Assembly (NCBI GenBank): GCA_039714735.1 | Contig: JBDLIT010000051.1 | Span: 1 to 26,060, forward strand | Source: JASJBU01 sp039714735 | GTDB lineage: Bacteria > Pseudomonadota > Gammaproteobacteria > Chromatiales > Chromatiaceae | Direction of reading: 5' to 3' | DNA: 26,060 nt | Shown here: positions 23,298 to 26,060 of the stretch, piece by piece | Layout: each line of letters begins with the position of its first letter | How positions within the stretch are numbered: position 1 is the stretch's first letter | Program-made: the position numbers and the translations under genes | The notes under the pieces: model-generated | The model's input: only the letters and a program-made list of their open reading frames with translations | What the model was told of the DNA's origin: nothing | Database searches by the model: none

Positions 23298-23754
23298 AAT
23301 AGGGATGTTTGACCAGGCTGGCGTTGTAATACTTGGGGTCTGTGGAGACTTCTTCACCGGCCCACTCAGGCACCTCGAAGGCCTCGTCCTCGGAGTCCAG
23401 TTCGACCTCCGCAACCACCAGGCCTTCGTTATCCCCATGAAAGAGGTCCAGATCCCAGACATGCCCACCGCAACGCACCTTGTAACGCACCTTGTCGATC
23501 ACCGAACCTGAAGTCAGATTGGCCAGTATCTCCTCACCATCCTGCAGCGGGATCTCATACTCATATTCGGAACGACTGATGCCCAGAGTGATGCTCTTGA
23601 TGTTCAGGTGCGCCTTGCCCTTCGCTATCCGCACACGGATGCTGGCATTCGCAACCGTGGCCAGATAACCCTGCTTCATGGCCGCTTCCGACTCTACAGA
23701 TAACTTCCACTTATTGTTTGCTACCAGGTACTTACGCTCTATTTCTACAGCCAT
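23287..23754 (-). CDS. CYTH domain protein (triphosphate-tunnel family)
   Basis: A 155-residue single-domain CYTH protein. The N-terminal ExExK motif (EIERK, E4-E6-K8) contributes the metal and triphosphate site of the tunnel, and further charged strands follow (SIRVRIAKGKAHLNIK, SRSEYEYEIPL, KVRYKVRCGGHVWDLDLFHG, VVAEVELDSEDE). Bacterial members hydrolyse inorganic triphosphate or thiamine triphosphate, or have no known activity; which one applies is not clear. It is the first gene of the operon that continues with the binding protein, and its stop overlaps that gene by 11 bases. ATG 23754 gives a normal-length protein. Confidence 0.85.
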   Translation of the reverse strand: MAVEIERKYLVANNKWKLSVESEAAMKQGYLATVANASIRVRIAKGKAHLNIKSITLGISRSEYEYEIPLQDGEEILANLTSGSVIDKVRYKVRCGGHVWDLDLFHGDNEGLVVAEVELDSEDEAFEVPEWAGEEVSTDPKYYNASLVKHPYCDW

Positions 23755-24074
23755 TTATCATCTCTTTTTTTACTGTTCTGCAGGATCAACCAAAGTTATA
23801 TGCTGACTCCGGATGTTTCTGTAGGAAGTGTTTGCGGCAGGGATGCTGCAATCAAACCGACCAGGAAGTATCAATAGTTGCAGAAGTAATCGCATGCGTG
23901 TGAGCGCGACCGTCGATGGGAGGGACCCCGTCGTCGAGCGTACAGGGAGGTATTCATAGCGTGTCGCGAGCACATGCATGCGATTACTTTCGGGACGATT
24001 AATAATTACGGCGACTTCCGGAAGAAACACCCGGAGCCAGCATCTTGTTGCGACCGGATATGACATACTGAATT
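23755..24074. other. Non-coding region between rlmD and CYTH genes
   Basis: There is no gene, but it contains the palindromic repeat at 23884-23989. The likely promoter of the CYTH-transport operon lies here, though I could not pick it with confidence. Confidence 0.45.
23884..23989. repeat. Imperfect 19-bp inverted-repeat element with GC-rich interior
   Basis: AAGTAATCGCATGCGTGTG (23884-23902) pairs with 23971-23989 at 18 of 19 positions. An inner CGCGAC/GTCGCG (23905-23910 with 23963-23968) extends the fold to a long stem-loop of 106 bases. It is intergenic and GC-rich inside, which fits a dispersed REP/ERIC-like or MITE-type repeat that folds in RNA or single-stranded DNA. Confidence 0.65.
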
Positions 24075-25406
24075 TCACTTCTTTTCAAACAGCGCAATCG
24101 ATTCCACATGGGCAGTGTGGGGAAACATATCCATGACCCCGGCGCTGAGCAACCGGTAACCCAGATCATGCACCAGGATGCCCGCATCCCGCGCCAGTGT
24201 CCCCGGATAACAGGAGACATAGACAAGTCGTTCCGCTCCCAGCCGTGGCAGGTGCTCAAGCACCTCTTGTGCGCCACTGCGGGGTGGATCGATCAACACC
24301 TTGTTGAACCGATCCTGTAGCCAGGGTTCATTCTCAAGCGTTTCGTACAAATTGGCGGTATAGAAACGCACATTGGCGATGTGGTTCCGTTCTGCATTCG
24401 CCCTGGCGCGCGCCACCAGCCCGGAATCTCCTTCCACCCCAGTAACCTCCCCCGCCCTTCGGGCCAGTGGCAGGGTAAAGTTACCCAGACCACAAAAAAG
24501 GTCCAGCACCCGGTCCGCCGGTTCCAACTCCAGCATCTCCACTGCACGACGCACCATCTGCCGGTTGATATCCGTATTCACCTGGGTGAAATCGTTGGGC
24601 AGGAAATGCAGGGTAAGGTCGAAATCGGGAAGCTGGTAGCTGAGTTCCACCGGATCTCCGGAGAGGGGCAGGACCGTATCCAAGCCGCCCTCCTGTCGGT
24701 AGATTACCACGTCGTGCCGCGGCCCGAAGTCCTCCAATTTGCGGCGGTCCTCAGCGCTGGGGGTTTCCAACAGGCGAAAAATCAACACACACACCGAATC
24801 CCCCATGGCCATCTCAATCTGAGGAATTTGAGTGCGAATTGAAAGTCCGTCAATCAACTCGCTTAACGCAGGCAATAACTCCCCCACCCTGGGATGAAGA
24901 ATCTGACAGGTATCGATGTTCGCCACAAAAGATGAACCCCGCTCTCGGAATCCAACCAGGGCGCCGCCCTTTTTCGGCACATAGCGCACCCCGAGGCGAG
25001 CCTTGCGGCGATAGCCCCAGCGGGACTCGCCAAGCAGCGGTGACAACACCTCATCGGGTTGTACCTTGCCGATGTGCTGCAGAGTATCCAGCATCGCCTG
25101 CTGTTTGGATTCCACCTGCGCTTGCGGATCCTGGTGCTGCAGGCTGCAACCACCACAGATACCGAACTGACTGCAGCGTGGCTCAACCCGCTGGGTTGAG
25201 GCTTCCAGCACCTCCACCACCCGGCCCTCATCATATTTCCGGCGCCGGCTGGTGTAGAGGAAGCGAACCTTTTCTCCCGGCAATGAGCCATAGATAAAGG
25301 TCGCCTTGCCATCGATGTGGGTAACCCCTTTGCCATCATGGGTCAGGGACTCGATCTCCGCCTCGACGGGATCTTTGGGCAAGGGTTTGCGGCGGGAACG
25401 CCCCAT
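24075..25406 (-). CDS. rlmD: 23S rRNA (uracil(1939)-C(5))-methyltransferase RlmD
   Basis: This enzyme methylates U1939 of 23S rRNA using SAM. I start at ATG 25406 (MGRSRRKPLPKDP), which has GAGG upstream, giving 443 residues, close to E. coli RlmD; the longer frame to 25457 has no ribosome site. Domains in order are an N-terminal TRAM/OB-fold (about 15-70), an iron-sulfur cluster with Cys78, Cys84, Cys87 and Cys167, and a SAM-binding core with LDLFCGLGNFTLPLA. The catalytic cysteine is Cys399 in YVSCYPGTLARD, after DPPRSGA, and the general base Glu435 lies in HTAHVESIALF. All catalytic residues are present. Confidence 0.94.
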   Translation of the reverse strand: MGRSRRKPLPKDPVEAEIESLTHDGKGVTHIDGKATFIYGSLPGEKVRFLYTSRRRKYDEGRVVEVLEASTQRVEPRCSQFGICGGCSLQHQDPQAQVESKQQAMLDTLQHIGKVQPDEVLSPLLGESRWGYRRKARLGVRYVPKKGGALVGFRERGSSFVANIDTCQILHPRVGELLPALSELIDGLSIRTQIPQIEMAMGDSVCVLIFRLLETPSAEDRRKLEDFGPRHDVVIYRQEGGLDTVLPLSGDPVELSYQLPDFDLTLHFLPNDFTQVNTDINRQMVRRAVEMLELEPADRVLDLFCGLGNFTLPLARRAGEVTGVEGDSGLVARARANAERNHIANVRFYTANLYETLENEPWLQDRFNKVLIDPPRSGAQEVLEHLPRLGAERLVYVSCYPGTLARDAGILVHDLGYRLLSAGVMDMFPHTAHVESIALFEKK

Positions 25407-25493
25407 TAGCGGATCACCTCTCAATCGACACTCAAAGAGAGGCGATTCTACCTCCATGTCATGGAATAATCCCGTCCTTCGATTACAGGTTGC

Positions 25494-26008
25494 CTATTTC
25501 CGCACCCAAGCTCCCTGCTTGTTCTGGCGCCACCACCCCTTTGGGGCATTGCTCACCCAGGTCTTGCTGAATGTCATACGAACATCATTTTCCCACTCAG
25601 GATGACCATTGGCCTTGGCGATCTCTTTATAGAGTTGATTGCGATCCTTGTTTTCCGCCTTCATCAGGTTTTTCAGCTGCCCCCTCTGTTTGAGAGGCAC
25701 GGCCGAGAGTTGCCGGATACCGATCAGGGCATCCTGGGTAAATCCAATCGCGCCGCTCTGGTAGAAAGCCTTCAATGATGAATAACGCTGTTTCATGGAG
25801 GCCTGCAATTTGCGAACTGCAGGGCTACTTACATCAAACTTCGGCTGTGCGGCTGCTTCGGCCGCGGGTATCAACAGGCTCAGCAGATTGAATGTATATT
25901 CCGGCTCAGCCTCCAAAAGACGCATGGACTGGTCATTTTTACCGGGCGTTTGTTGATCCTCCGTTTCTCGCCGAAGGGAAGGTGTTCGGTGGCCGTTCTC
26001 GTCGTCAT
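25494..26008 (-). CDS. YdbL-like (DUF1318) periplasmic protein, probable 5' frameshift
   Basis: The C-terminal 120 or so residues (FDVSSPAVRKLQASMKQRYSSLKAFYQSGAIGFTQDALIGIRQ... to GWWRQNKQGAWVRK) match the DUF1318/YdbL family, which in E. coli works with YdbH and YnbE in transport between the membranes. In the main frame the N-terminus is acidic (RLLEAEPEYTFNLLSLLIPAAEAAAQP) and is a poor signal peptide. In the next frame an AAGGAG ribosome site (26017-26022) and ATG 26008 lead into a basic segment ending WRLSRNIHSI, which reaches a TGA near 25879. Inserting one base around there joins the two into a proper signal peptide, so I set the start at 26008 and flag a frameshift. In the main frame, in-frame sequence continues to the window edge with only a TTG start. 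Confidence 0.7.
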
Positions 26009-26060
26009 CGAATGGTCTCCTTGTCGAATCGCCCGCTTCGCAAACTGTCCGCAATTTAGC

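Noticed and set aside
23298..23468. N-terminal extension of the binding protein up to 23468
   Set aside because: The extension lies within the CYTH coding region, is not signal-like, and ends before a much better lipoprotein signal at 23297.

Overview
The window reads as a chromosomal stretch of a gammaproteobacterium. The protein families (chorismate synthase, RlmD, TcdA, SrkA, NagZ, a 6-oxopurine-type methylthionucleoside phosphorylase) and their order point to the Chromatiales/Thiotrichales side of the class, possibly near sulfur-oxidising symbionts. That placement is an inference from protein style, not a measured phylogeny.

Positions 1-1297 are an AT-richer accessory segment. Two integron gene cassettes lie head to tail on the minus strand: a HicAB toxin-antitoxin pair and a GNAT acetyltransferase. 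Each is bounded by recognisable attC boxes, and no integrase is present in the window (a CALIN-like array). From 1464 to 6087 the minus strand carries an M23 peptidase, a TolC-type outer-membrane channel, aroC and an MFS permease; the tolC-aroC spacer is filled almost exactly by a 19-bp inverted-repeat element. A tRNA-Leu(CAG) with its own promoter and terminator follows at 6270, then a stretch holding a dead REP-associated transposase fragment and a small ORF.

From 7320 to 16413 come mostly housekeeping genes: a DUF2189 membrane protein, an unknown protein, TcdA (tRNA ct6A formation), an RsmC-like methyltransferase, a hexose-6-phosphate mutarotase, SrkA kinase, a glycine-zipper/OmpA lipoprotein, a curious Lys/Ala-tailed single-pass membrane protein with a strong internal start, a Sel1/SH3 protein and S-methyl-5'-thioinosine phosphorylase. 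Next are a hemerythrin-like protein, hpt and nagZ, then an orphan FliL-like protein on the plus strand.

The most interesting cluster is 19570-23754 on the minus strand. A CYTH protein, a lipoprotein oligopeptide-binding protein, a signal-peptide-less YkuD-domain enzyme (resembling cytoplasmic L,D-carboxypeptidases) and two Dpp/Opp-type permeases all overlap, so they are probably translationally coupled. With nagZ next door, this suggests import and trimming of murein peptides for cell-wall recycling; the ATPase subunits are not in the window. The right end holds rlmD and a YdbL-like (DUF1318) gene whose signal peptide appears split by a one-base frameshift. Dispersed palindromic repeats occur at 3722-3861, about 16504-16676 and 23884-23989.
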